A stretch of 64,000 nucleotides of DNA from Ziziphus jujuba (Eukaryota > Streptophyta > Magnoliopsida > Rosales > Rhamnaceae), in the NCBI RefSeq assembly GCF_031755915.1, contig NC_083385.1, forward strand, positions 19,303,001-19,367,000, read 5' to 3'. The notes beneath the pieces are model-generated. The model made no database searches and was not told where the DNA came from. It was given only the letters and a program-made list of their open reading frames with translations. Positions 24,862 through 37,523 of this stretch are shown here, in pieces (position 1 is the stretch's first letter; every line of letters starts with the position of its first letter). The position numbers were made by a program, and so were the translations under genes.

Positions 24862-25309
24862 AAAGCCTATATATATATATATATCCATATATGTGTAGAT
24901 ACATTTATATATATACACATATAATAAAATGTCAAAAATCCAAATCTCCCATTCGATATTCCCAAATTTCCAATCCACAAATCTAAAAGGAAAAAAAAAA
25001 AAAAAATCAGTGTTTGAATTTTTATCATCACCATTGCTAGATCTAAAACCGAAAGCTACCATAAAAAGAAGATTAGCTACATAAATCATTTGGCTCTGAA
25101 ACCTAATCGAACCGTGAAGTTAAAAGGAATAGGAAGAAGCAAGTGAAGAACAAGTTTGAAGAAGCAGAGGATTACCTTAAAATCCAATGAACTGTTTTAA
25201 AGGGGAAGAAGTAGGAAGGATCTTTGTATTTTCAGATAGAAAAAATCAGTGTTCTGGAATGGAATGAGAGGAGAGAGAAAGGCTAAAATGCTCACTCAGC
25301 ATGTCTGGT

Positions 25310-25480
25310 AGACTCTCCACAAGTAAAAGGTTATCTTGACAGCCTCTATTTTCTTCTATGCCACATCAGCTTAACAAAACTCTTACACAATACCATTGCA
25401 AATAGTTTTTTTTCAAAAAATTGTCCATTTACCTAATATGGTAAATTTTTTTGGCAATAGATAAGCCATTGGAGATACTT
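25310..25480. repeat. Part of a MITE-like repeat related to 25488-25855
   Basis: The segment shares ATCTTGACA, CATCAGCTTAACAA, TAATATGGTAAA-like blocks and a terminal ATTGGAGATAC-type word with the neighbouring element, in the same orientation. Only the right end is recognisable. The left end is not. Confidence 0.35.
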
Positions 25481-25487
25481 TTAACAA

Positions 25488-25855
25488 TTCTAAGAGCATT
25501 TCCAATAGTGAATATAGAATTAAAAATTATCATTATTTAAATTTAGATAGTATAAATATACACTCAATTTTAAAATTATTCTCCAATGATGATATATAGA
25601 AAATTATTTATGATTGTTAATTAATTGCATATAATTTATTAAGTTTTCCTTTTTGAAAAAATTAACTTTTTTAAGAAATTTACGTTTAAGGAACTTCACA
25701 ATGTTTTATAGAGCCTCTAAAAGTATAAAGTCATCTTGACATCAGCTTAACAAGGTAACTAGACCAACCCATTAGAAAAGTTTTTTTTTAAATGTTAGTA
25801 TATTTTCCTGATATGGTAAAAAATCTAGTAATAAATAAAGTTATTGAAAATGTTC
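25488..25855. mobile_element. MITE-like element with GAGCATTTCCAATAG-type end
   Basis: The left end AGAGCATTTCCAATAG and the right end TTATTGAAAATGTTCC are roughly inverse. The 'GAGCATCTCCAATA' type of terminus is common among plant hAT-type MITEs. The target duplication is not clear. It lies next to a related partial copy at 25310-25480. Confidence 0.4.
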
Positions 25856-26955
25856 CAAGTTTTTAGAAAGAAATAGCTTTTGTTTTTTTAAATGAATGAA
25901 TAAGTAATCTAATAAATAAACATTTATGAACTTTAAAATATACCAAACATAGTATTAGTTAATCTTATAAAATAACAATTATAGTTTTATATTTATTGCA
26001 CATACTAAATATGTCTTAGCCTTTGGAAAGTGAAACCACCCATTCAGCCAAGTCCAAACCATACTCAATTTTGTCTTTGATTAATAAATAATTAGTGTGG
26101 CAATTTGCTGGACAAAATTTTGTACATTAAAGAACTTAATAGATGAAATTAATTATGATATTAAAAAAGAACAATAAAAAAAAGGCAAGCAATATATATT
26201 GAAACTTTAATGAATGATATCATTTTTTTAGAAATATGGGATTTTTTTTTCATCATAAAACAAAATATAATTTCTTTAAAAACAAAATTGCATTACGGAA
26301 AATTTAAAGATAACTTATAATAGATAAAAAAAAAGAAAAAGAAAAAAGAAGAAGGTATATTTGAAAACGAAATATAATATTAGTATAAAGATATTAAAAG
26401 ATAAAGTATAATCAATCATAGAATAACTTTTTTGTCTGTCCCAAAAAAATCATAGAGTAAGTTTTTGGTTCTGTTTTTTCATAACCGAATTTGCACTTGC
26501 TCATATGATTTGCATTATCGATTGTAACTTTGCTATGAATTTTCTTGCTTAACGTTGCTTTTTTTTTTTTTTTTTAAATACTTTTGCAAGTTATTTTTAT
26601 TAAATTTAATATAATTTGCCAAGGAATTGATGGCTTCCTACGTGTATCAAAGTTTATTGTAAATGTTTTTAAACAAAAATGTTGATGATTAAATTGGAAA
26701 TTTGAACCAAAATTAAGGCGCGAGTTGTATAATTAACCTAAAGCAAATTATATATTTTATTTCAAATTGTAATTAATAAAATTTAGATTTTTAATTAATA
26801 CATTTTATATACTTAAGAATTTATTCTAAAATGTATATTCCAACTTTAGTGTTTCTAATATAAATAATGATTTATGATTAAATTGAAATTTGAACCAATC
26901 AAGATGGATAATTAAATTATACCAAAATTTAAGAGGCAGGGACAAACAAGAGCTA
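25856..26955. other. AT-rich intergenic DNA
   Basis: No gene was seen. It has A-rich runs near 26325-26350 and a T run near 26559-26574. Short open frames lack recognisable composition. Confidence 0.6.
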
Positions 26956-27036
26956 AAAAAAAATTAGACCATTTCGCAGTTTATACGTGTCATCCCAGCG
27001 TACGGTTCCAATTTTATTAGTTGTGCACGAAAGGAC
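26956..27036 (-). pseudogene. U6 snRNA pseudogene 2 (internal deletion)
   Basis: On the minus strand both ends of U6 are recognisable. The GTCCTTTCGTGCACAA-like start is followed by AATAAAATTGGAACCG. The 3' part follows with GATGACACGTATAAA, then AAATGGTCTAA and a T run. About 26 bases of the middle, where AGAAGATTAGCATGG would stand, are missing. There is no Pol III upstream element to the right. It is a dead copy, independent of the one at 21236 because its lesions differ. Confidence 0.75.
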
Positions 27037-29973
27037 AATAAGTAACAGTAATTTTAAATATTGCAAGCTCAATGAAAAATTGTTGAATATTGTAAAGACT
27101 AAGTGCTGGACTCTTCTACGATTTTCCGCATGAGAGAAAACTATTAAATATATATACAACCATCTAAGGTTGGAGAACGTGTTCACCAAACCTCTCACCA
27201 TAGCAATTAGATATATATATATATATATATATTAATTTGAACTCATTATCATGGTTCAAAGAAACCACATTTTTGCCAATGGAGTTATCCCTATAAATGA
27301 TTTAATAATAATTTTATCATAAGGATTAACATTGATCCCCAAAAAAAATAAAAAAGGGATGAAATTAAAATTTATAACAAAATTGAGACTTGAGACTAAA
27401 GTAGTGCTGGGTGTGCTAAGAAATTTAACATAATGTGACAAGATAACATATTATTACTTTATTAGTTGAAAATTAATATAACTCAAATATAAATAAATGA
27501 TTCATTAAAAGATAAAGATAATTAAATATAAATCAATAAAATAGTAACACTTCAATCAATATAGATATTTTGGTAACTTTAGCCTTTTTTATTGAGAAAA
27601 CTAAAGCCACCAATTACTCTTATAAAAATTGAAAGTTTGAATTTCTCCATTTCTCCACACCATATCAATATATATATATATATAAAATATTTTAAAAACT
27701 GCTTATTAATTTATTATTTTTTTATATTGGGGGGAAAATACTTATTAGTTAATAAATGGAATTTATTGATATGGGTCCACGTGTCTTTTGTTCCCAACTT
27801 TGTTAGCACAATTTGAAAATCAAGGGGAAAATTAATTTAATTTTTAGATACTCAAATTAGAAGCAAAGTACGTAATGATGTTGATTTGAAGGAGTTTGAA
27901 CTTTGAAAGCAACCTAGGTGGAAGCGAGTCATTAATTGGATTAGTAAATTTATGCATAGTTACAAGTCATACACTCAAAATCCTGAAATATAAATATAAA
28001 TTTGTGGATAACATCAAGATTTTAGTCTAAATGATTTAATGATATGCTAAAATATTTTTAAAGAAAATAAACCTAATAAATTGCAACAAATATTTTTTAA
28101 AGCAAAAATAAATAATCATATAAATTGCAGCTTTTAAATTTTAACCGATTTAAAAAATTAAAAAAAAAATTATGGTAAAAACTATTATATCAACGTTAGA
28201 AACCTGATTTCATATATCATTTGAACTTGCAATAAATATCTTCTATTAATTATATATAGAAACGCCTCAATATGATGAGTATGGAAAAACAAAGAGGCAC
28301 CACTAGGGGTAAAATAATAATAATAATAGTAAGAATAATAATTAATGTTTTTTTAAAAAGGACTACTTTTTAAATGAAACCTCTATGAAAGTAACCTCAT
28401 AAAATAAAATTATGCACTTTTAAAATTAATGGATTTCTCACCTGGCAATGTCTTAATATAGTAATACCAATAATTATATAGAAGTATAATAATAAAATAT
28501 GATCCATTAGCCGGCAAAGTTATTAAATTATTGGAGACCAGCTCTAAAATGGGTAGGCATGGTAGCTTACCTAGCAATGACCAAATAATGGAAATCTGAT
28601 TGAGAATGAGAATTGAACATATTCAATATCCCCTGTATTCATATATATATATATATATATTGTATTATATAAATATATGACAATTATCTCATACTTTAAT
28701 TGATATTGGTGGAAGTAAGAGGAATTGATGTAATAGCTATAACATATATAAAATAGATTTTGCAAGTTAGCCACATGAAGACATGTGAGAAAATAGCTTA
28801 ATGTACCATTATTATACATAATTTAATGTGAGAAAATACTTTAAACATCTTAAGCTATCAATTAGTTTTGAAGCCTCCTCAACTTAATAACAGGGTATGA
28901 CAAATTAAACCCCACTATTAATTAACTGGTCCCAAAAAAAACAAAAAAACAAAAAACTCCTCACCAATTAAATAATTTAATTAACATTTATAGGGCAAAA
29001 AAAAAAATCATATCTTATTGTATTATCTTTTAAAAAAAATTAATAATGCTAAATATACCAAATAAATCTATTAAAATATATAACATTTATATATAACATT
29101 TGTATGTGTTGATATATGAATGGCTTATATTTAGTTACACCTATATCTTTTAAGCATTTATTTATCTATAATTAGATTATATTAATATGTTAAATTTACA
29201 CATCACTTTGATATATATCTTAGTAGAATTATTTGGAAACTATAGCATTATTTAAAAAAATAATAAAAAAGAGCAATGTTAGTATGTTAGAGGCAAAATA
29301 CTTCATCAAAAGCGAGGGGAAATTGTTGTTTAAAATAAATAAATAAAAACTCTATTTACCCACTTGTTTAGGAAAAGATGTGGCAAAATCATAAAAGCTA
29401 TAATTGCCAAAACATTCATCAATTAAATACCACATGTTATTTGTTAAATATTTAGATACTTGCAACACTATAATAAAAATTGATATAAACATAACAAAAC
29501 GGGTAAATAAATATTAAATGGATAAATCTATTTACCAACTTATTTCTAAAACAATCTGGCAAAATAAAAATAAAAAAATTGATACAAGCATACATACGGT
29601 TAAATAAATTTTTAAATGGATAACTTCATTTACTAACTCATTTGGGAAAAAACTGTGGCAAAATCTTAGTTTTATTATTTAAGTTTAAAAATTGATATGT
29701 AAATCTTTGAGTGAATAAGATCTTTGATAATATATATATATATATATATGTGTATAGATAGCTAGACAGATAGATAGATAGATAGATAGATAATAAATGT
29801 CGTGTCCAAGACGCTATAAAACATAAGCTTATTGACACTACTGACTAAATCTTAACCAATTTCCCAGCGTCGCATGTTTATAAAATAATGATGTATTTTG
29901 AACAATAACAATATCATTTTAGATGACAATGATTTTGAGGACAGTTCCAATGGCTATTTCCACCCAAAACACA

Positions 29974-30006
<33 letters not shown>

Positions 30007-33000
30007 CGGGGAAAAACTGTCCCAATGGCGCTGAACTGACTAGTAATGAAAACAAAGCTCAATATGAGAAATGATAAGAAAGAGAAAGAAAGAAAACAAA
30101 AGGAAAAAAAAAAAAGTTTGTTTGACATATATTATGTATAAAAAAATTAGAAAATAATAAAAGCTAATCATTTCAATCTTAAAAATAATTTTAAAAGTAT
30201 ATTATACTGTTTTTTTAAATTTTTTTTTTATTACAATCGGATATTTTTGTATTTATATTTTTATAATTTTATAAAAATAATTAGTTGTAATTAAAAAAAA
30301 TTTCAAAAATATACAATGTAATATATTCTAATTTTAAAATATCTAACAAACAAAAATTAGACCTCCTTTCAAATATAAAATGTGATGTGATTTTTAATTT
30401 TCATGAAACATATCAAAATGGGGAAAAAAAAATTGCTTTGGGCTATTGATTCAGATTTCATTTTTTTTTTTTTTTTTTGGGTAAATGAGTTAACTTTCAC
30501 TTGATCCTCGTTAAATTACATGGTTATAAAATTTCTAAAAATAATTATCTTTATGGATCTTCCATTAATTTCTTAAGCTTATTAATTTTGAAATTTTAGA
30601 ACCCTTATATGTTTATATATATATATATCCTATAATGCTACATATATTAAAATATTTATCAAATTTATTTATTAAATAATTCGTATTAATATGTTATTGG
30701 TTAGCATATTCATATAATATAAATATAATTAATGAACCTTTGTATAAAAAATATAAAAAAATAAACCAATTATATATTACCTCGTTATCAATTATGTTTT
30801 TTAATCAACAAATTTAGTGAATATATTAGTGAATCTAGGATTATTAATATCATTATATCTTCATCTTCTTAACAATAATATTCTTTTTTCTAGAATGGAA
30901 CCCAGCTAACATTTAATTATATGCATCTATAAAAGAATTTCAATCTTTTTTTTAATATGATTTGTAATTGAAACTCTGTACTTTCTATTTATGTAGTTTC
31001 TACATAATCATCACTAGCCAATATTAATATTTAAGAACTCGCTTTTCTGCTGAGTAGAATCGATGCTGTTTTGTCTTAGGCGATTGATATCTTTTGCTTG
31101 GATGCGTCCTTAACTTCACATATATTCGGACAGTTTTAAGCTTTTTTACAACAAATATATTTTATTTTATTCTTCATTCATATATATATATATATATATA
31201 CATATTAAAATGAATACCTATTAATATATATTCCACTGTATATTTGACCCCGAAACCTTCCACTTTAATTTGTCAAATTAAACTCTAAGCTAAATAATTT
31301 GGTCTTTGTTTAGCATACAACACGTATTCAGGCATGCATGTGATTTTAAACTGAATTAGGAAAACCTAACAAGGAAACCATAATAATATATAAATTGAAA
31401 GACTAGACATATAGATATATATTAATTTGTCAAGGGGACAGCAAGTCTTTATATGGTTTAAATTATACAAAACGGTGGAATAGGTATAGACACTTGCTAT
31501 AGGAAAGCCATTTGTCGCAAGCCTGTTCATTTGGTCCTTTATTAAAATATATGCAATTGATACAATATTTGTGTATTTCTTTGATTAGGTTCTAATAGTA
31601 GAGGGTGAATCTAATGTGTTTTGAAGTGGGAAAAAGATCCGTTGAACTGAATGACCAAGCAAATCACAATATAATTTATAAACAAATCGAAAGGGACAGG
31701 TAAAATAGCATGCAGTAAATTATGTATAGGAAATTGATTGTTTAAAATCATACAAATTCAGGTTATTATGTGTCGAAAATATGAGCTCCATTAGGGACAT
31801 TTTCTACTTGGTGGTCATAGTTCAATGGTTTCTATGGATTGACAAATTTCTGTGCATTTGCTACAAAATAAATTGAAACAAATTTGCATTAAAGTAGGAG
31901 AAAAACTAAAGGTTTTTTTTTTTTTTTTGTCACTAATAATAAATACCCGGCCTGTTAATTATATGATATTTTATGCAATTAGTACTTAGTATGTATTATA
32001 ATAGTCCTCATAGGAACAAATCCATTTAACAAACCATTATTTCCTTCTTACAAAGATCTTAGGTCCGAATTTCCATACCCTTGATATAAAAATGTGTTAT
32101 GATGAAAATAGTTCTCATAAAACTATTTTTCATTTTATAATATAACAGAATAATCGGATAAATCATATAAATTATTTAAAACTAAAAATAAAATTAGTGG
32201 TATAGCAATCCTAAATATTTATCAGGTACAAAACAAGACTATAATTTTTACTATTCAAATCAGGAAATAGGATTGTTGAATCAATATCATTTAAACAACC
32301 ACATTAACATGATTGGTTTACAAATAGTATAATATTGGTAGAGGTACTAAGCTATAAGAAATTAATTTAAAAGAGTTTAATTCGAGTGGATCTATAGCTC
32401 CATCCATATTTGAGAAGATTGGCATACGGATGAAGGTGTTAAAAAACATGGATGTGATAGAGAGAATCTTGGGGACAAAAAGAAACACAAAAGAGATCAA
32501 AGTGAAGGCATATATGTTAGTGCATCCTCTCCTTTAACTATCCCTTTTTTATGTCGTATAAAGATACCATGTCCATTGGTAAGGGTTGAAGTCCAAAACT
32601 ATACTTATCAAAAATCCTCAAATGTAAATCACTAGCTATCTATATAGCTCTTTTAGCAACAAAAATAAAGGCTATCTATATAGCTCTCTCTTTCTCTATC
32701 CAAAAATATCTACATGAAGACAGAAGCATCATATCATTTGGTAGCTTCCATTGAGTGTCCAAATCTTTTAATATTCAGGAACTTTTAAATCTTCACACCT
32801 ATATATTTATAGGGCATACCTAAGAAAATATTAATAAAATATATTCTCTTAAATATACATAAAACGATTAAAAAAATCGATATCATTTGATTTTAGCTAA
32901 AATATAATAATGATTGAAAATCATACTAATTCTTCATTATAGTAGCTTTTATGGACCTTATTAGAGTTAAAAAAATAATATGCAAAACTCTTATAAAAAT

Positions 33001-33216
33001 ATGAAAAAATATGCAAGGTGATTTTCATATGTATAAAAACAAAGAAAAACAAAAACTTAGAAAGCGAGGTTCCCTAATTTCTATGTCCCTAACAACTCCA
33101 TCTCTTTGGTCCCATATGGAAATTCCATGACACAAAAGGTCACCAAATTTTAATTCATAAACTTACTCTAATTTATCTCCCTTTTTCATATTCAAAATAT
33201 GCCCACATATAAATTT
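27037..33216. other. Long AT-rich intergenic region upstream of NF-YB
   Basis: No gene was seen in about 6 kb. It holds (AT)n tracts (27208-27231, 28639-28660, 29729-29749, 31180-31200), a (GATA)n tract near 29758-29790, a poly-A run near 29978-30005, and three degenerate direct units near 29350, 29510 and 29610 sharing AAATGGATAA, TTTAC(T/C)AACT and TGGCAAAAT. None of the open frames has protein-like composition. Confidence 0.6.
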
Positions 33217-33296
33217 TTATTTTTCTTTTCTTTTCTTTTCTTTTCCCTCTCAAAGATTCCACACTTCCCACACCATCCCTTGCAAATTGTTCTAAA

Positions 33297-33301
<5 letters not shown>

Positions 33302-33364
<63 letters not shown>
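33302..33364 (+). repeat. (GA)n tract about 240 bp upstream of the NF-YB start
   Basis: About 31 GA dinucleotides are bracketed by (TTTTC)n runs at 33217-33246 and 33365-33390. It lies in the promoter or 5' UTR of the NF-YB gene. In plants GA repeats are known targets of BASIC PENTACYSTEINE proteins; use as such here is inference. High slippage variation is expected. Confidence 0.9.
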
Positions 33365-33368
<4 letters not shown>

Positions 33369-33601
33369 TTTTCTTTTCTTTTCTTTTCTGTCCACATCAA
33401 ACCGCCTTCCCACTTTTTTTTTCCCTTTTTTATTTTTTCAATTTTTTAATTTCCTTTCCTTCTTTTATTTCCCCTACTTAAATACCCAAAACTCCCTCTC
33501 CTTAAGATTCCGCAAAAAAAATAAAAATAAAAACAAAAAATAAAAACACCTACACTTTCTCACATACTCTGTTTTTCCCTCTGTTTTTCTCTCCATTTTC
33601 C

Positions 33602-34330
33602 ATGACCGGAAAAAGAAACCAAACAAGCCCTGTAGGGAGCCCTCTATCCGGGAACATCTCGGACAGTTCTTCCAAAGAGCATGACCGATTCCTCCCAATA
33701 GCCAACGTTAGCCGAATCATGAAGAAATCACTCCCTGCAAATGCAAAAATATCCAAAGAAGCCAAAGAGACTGTCCAAGAATGTGTTTCAGAGTTTATAA
33801 GCTTCATCACAGGTGAAGCATCGGACAAGTGTCAAAGGGAGAAGAGGAAGACAATCAACGGTGATGATCTCCTGTGGGCCATGACGACACTTGGGTTTGA
33901 GAATTATGTGAGTCCCTTGAAGGTTTATCTCAACAAGTACAGAGAAATAGAGGGAGAGAAAAACTCCATGGCTAGACAAGAAGACCATCATCCCCACAGC
34001 TCTCCTACAAATAGTCATGCGACAAATGAGAATATTGTTCATCATCATCATCAAAACAGCAAACTTGGTGCTAATTCTTTATCAAACAGGGTTGATTTTC
34101 AAGGTTTGAATGGCGGGTTTTATTCGCTTGGATCTCAAATGACTCAGAAAGGAGGATATGAAGAAAGTGGAAGCAGACTAGTCAGCTATGGAGATGATTT
34201 CATGAACACTGCTAGTGCTGCTGCTGCTGGTGCTTATAATACGATGAATGGGGTTTATGAGAATGGAGATGCTGCAGGCAATGCAAACAGAGCCATGGCA
34301 GCTCAGCTTCATCATGGGATTGGATGGTAG
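33602..34330 (+). CDS. Nuclear transcription factor Y subunit B (NF-YB2/3-like), intronless
   Basis: The gene codes for 242 residues, starting at the first ATG after a C/T-rich leader and ending TAG. Residues about 29-117 form the conserved histone-fold (HAP3) domain: [18 protein letters not shown], then [18 protein letters not shown], then [22 protein letters not shown] pairs with NF-YC through this fold and the dimer joins NF-YA to bind CCAAT boxes; it also works with CO-type proteins in flowering control. The residue after KIS is Lys52, where LEC1-type members have Asp, so this is a non-LEC1 type. The tail is rich in His, Asn, Gly and Ala (HHHH near 147-150, a run of Ala near 205-209) and is poorly conserved in the family. 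The intronless structure suits this subgroup. NF-YB3-like is the best guess, but paralogue assignment is not certain. A (GA)n tract lies upstream. Confidence 0.96.
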   Translation: MTGKRNQTSPVGSPLSGNISDSSSKEHDRFLPIANVSRIMKKSLPANAKISKEAKETVQECVSEFISFITGEASDKCQREKRKTINGDDLLWAMTTLGFENYVSPLKVYLNKYREIEGEKNSMARQEDHHPHSSPTNSHATNENIVHHHHQNSKLGANSLSNRVDFQGLNGGFYSLGSQMTQKGGYEESGSRLVSYGDDFMNTASAAAAGAYNTMNGVYENGDAAGNANRAMAAQLHHGIGW

Positions 34331-36504
34331 AGATATTTGGAAAATTAAATTAGTCGGTTTCTAATATATTTAAAGCTTTGATTTTAATATTATCTCTTTA
34401 TTGTATGAATCTCACTTGACATACATATATATATATATATATAGTTGGAAAAGCTACAGCTAAAAAGTTCATGAGCAGAAGAAATTAGCTCTGGAGCAAA
34501 TTCCAAGAATTTAATGTTTCCTTTAGTTAATTTGCAAATGTAAAGCTAATTTTATTCACTTGTTTGAACAATTGGCTTTTACAGAGAATTCTGGAGCATT
34601 GACATATATGTCTCTGTTATATATTAACAGCTTTTTACTAGTAATTAATCGTTTTCACATTAAATTATTGGAGTTTTTATCATATGCTTGAAATCAGCAC
34701 TTGTAATTTGGAACCATTTTGTAAAATTTAGTTCCTTTATATTGTTTCTTCACTAAAAGCCCCTAGCATCTACTACTATTGTTTAATTGGGTTTGTTTCT
34801 AACATGACCTATATTTGAGCAGAACACAGTTTGGTGATCTTTTTTAAGGAGCTGAATTTTGGTTGAATTACAAAAGGATTATATGGGTATGGACCATGAA
34901 GGACAGTTGCACCTATTTCTATCAGGACATTTGTTTAATTAATTAGTTATGTATTAATTAAACATATAGAAATATTTAAGTTCATTGAATTTGTATCCCT
35001 TTGGGTTCGTGAAAAGCCAAAATAGAATGTTGTGTAGGCAAATATTGAAGGTGTCCTGTCTATATGGATTTAGCTTAATATCGTTCTATCAATTTATATG
35101 GTATACTATTCACCACAATATATATATATATATGGTATACTGTCTATTTTTTTCCAAACCTCGCACACAGCTGGCACATGCAGCTGGCACATGGACAAAT
35201 TCCTGTTCCCTAAATGACATTTAAAATAGAAAGGTAAAATTCAATATAATATGTTTTAATGAAACGTAGCAGCATATATAGATTTTGCTATTAGCTGACA
35301 CTACCGGCAATCATCATCTATAGAATGCATTATTAATATCACAATTGCTAATTTAATATATTTAATAATGTTTTGACTTTTAAAATTAAAATTTTACTGT
35401 AGAGAAGGAAATTTTTATGAACAACCAATTAAATTGGTACCTAGCATATAAATTCACATGTAATTACCACCAATAATAACAAATAACAGTTTTCTATTAT
35501 ATTAATATTTGGCCATTTAAAAGCCATTAGATATTGATAATAATGAAATACATATAGAGAGAAAGAGAGAGAGAAAGACAGAGAGAGAATTATTCTGTTG
35601 TACACCATTTTTCAACTTCCAGTGGTCGACATAATAGCATAAAAAGGTGCATAAGTAGTATCAATAATTTTTTAAAATTAAAAACCTAATTCAGGATGTG
35701 AAAATCCTAAATACTTGTTTTATAATCATATCATCAATTATAAGTTGGAAGATAACGATGGACATATAACTTCGTGTATATATATATATATATATACATA
35801 TACACCATATGTGTGTGTGTGTGTGTGTTATATGTATGATTATTAACATATATGAATAAAACATCTTTTACCCTCCCGGTTATTTGAGTTAAAAGGTCAT
35901 TTTTCATATACAGATTAGAAAACAGTAGTTGGCCAAGTTGGGTTGCATAATTTCAACAAATCCAGTTATAACATATTCAAAAGCATCTTTGAATAATTTG
36001 ATCACTTAAAAACCATTACATAAAAATGGGGTTTATTAATTGCAAATTATCTCCACCACAAACAAAGATTCTTTCTCTATTTGAAGAGTTACATGAATCT
36101 TAGACTCCTTTGTAGTATTTGAAGAAGGGGAAGGATAGTTGACCATATAGAATCAAAGTTCAAGGAATGAGAGAAAAGTAAACCTAACAATTTTACTTAT
36201 ACTTTAATTCCATATCACAAATAATAATTATCTTTTTGAAATAAAACAATGAAACTTATTAAGAAATAGAATATAACACATATTTTGTTCAAAAGTAGGG
36301 TCCAATCCATCTGGACCAAGAACATAAAGATAAAGAGTAACGAGCTAACAAGTGAGCAGCCCTATTTGCTTCTCTCGGAGCAAAAGATAATAATTATTAG
36401 TAAAGATAAAATGACAAATTACATAAATTATCTTTATTGTTTACCTCCAACTTTTAAACAACCCCTTGAGATGATAATTTATATATATATATATATATAT
36501 ATCC
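34331..36504. other. NF-YB 3' flank and intergenic DNA
   Basis: No further gene was seen. The first few hundred bases should hold the NF-YB 3' UTR. Simple repeats include (AT)n at 34424-34442 and (TG)n at 35811-35828. GCAGCTGGCACATG is directly repeated near 35170-35195. (AT)n at 36480-36502 borders the next element. Confidence 0.55.
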
Positions 36505-37235
36505 CTTAAGCCTCATTTGATTCATGTCAAATTTTGATGAGGATCTTATATGGATAAATCTAGAGTGATCAAATTTTTTTCATCAAAATTTTAGTTTCTA
36601 TGATTTAGCAATTTTTAAATAATTTATCTATCCATATATATAAAGCAATATCAATTTAACACTATTAAAAAACTATCATATTTAATAACTTTTAAATAAT
36701 TTATCCACCTATATATATAAAGTAATGTCAATTTAACACCATTAAAAAATTATCACATAATTGGTTATCAAAATTTTGATTAAAAAAATTTGATATCTAG
36801 CATTGCTATAAGATGTGGGAAAGTGGAGTTTTCGGGGTGTTTAAATAATTTTCTACAAGGGAAAATGTGGCCCATTGGAGAAAGTTGGATGGAAAGTGGT
36901 TCCATAACAGAAAATATTGTCTCATTCTCTTTTTCTTTTCTTTCTTTCTATTTTTTATTTTTTTTTATTTTATAGAATTCATGAAAATTTACTTTAATAT
37001 GTTCTTCCTCTTTTTTTTTAAATAAAAGTATCCTTTTTTCTAAAACACATATTTTTAATTCTCCAAAAAAAATACACAATTTTAATTATATTTAAATCTT
37101 GTTTTTTTTATTACTAACCAAACAATAGAAAATTTCACCAAAAACAGCAATAGAAAAAGAAATTAATTCCCTATAAAATATTTTTTGAAAAATACTTTTC
37201 TCAAAGCTTAAATTATGAATAAAATGAGGCCTAAG
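36505..37235. mobile_element. Candidate TIR element (CTTARGCCTCATTT ends)
   Basis: The left end CTTAAGCCTCATTTGATTC is inverted at the right end as CTTAGGCCTCATTTTATTC on the opposite strand (17 of 19 match). 'GGCCTCATTT' ends are common in plant hAT-type non-autonomous elements. No clear target duplication was found because the left flank is an (AT)n tract. An internal direct duplication of about 78 bp lies at 36608-36762. No transposase frame is present. Confidence 0.45.
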
Positions 37236-37399
37236 TGTAATGTCCAAAAATCATATGCAAGTGCACCGAGGGTAGGTTAGTAATTTCATAATTTGTTCAA
37301 TGCTAAAAAGGTTAGCATAAACAAAATATCCCAAGTGCATACAAGCCTAAAATAGGCCCAAGCAGCAAATATATATATATATATATATACACACAATAG

Positions 37400-37523
37400 T
37401 TCTACGATGCAGATTGATCCGCATACGAACCACATCAAAATTAATATTTTTTAAACTATAAACATCAATTTTGTTGTGTATATACACATATCAAAGTTGA
37501 CATTTGTAATCCGCACCATAGAA
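37400..37523. mobile_element. Short MITE, 124 bp (TTCTAYGRTGC ends)
   Basis: TTCTACGATGCAGATT at the left is inverted at the right (TTCTATGGTGCGGATT on the other strand). The ends resemble those of 24673-24861 (TTCTATGATGTG...GCATC), so the two probably belong to one family. It is non-coding. Confidence 0.55.

Noticed and set aside
33173..33413. Ser-Leu repeat frames upstream of NF-YB on minus
   Set aside because: They arise from the (GA)n tract and its (TTTTC)n borders.
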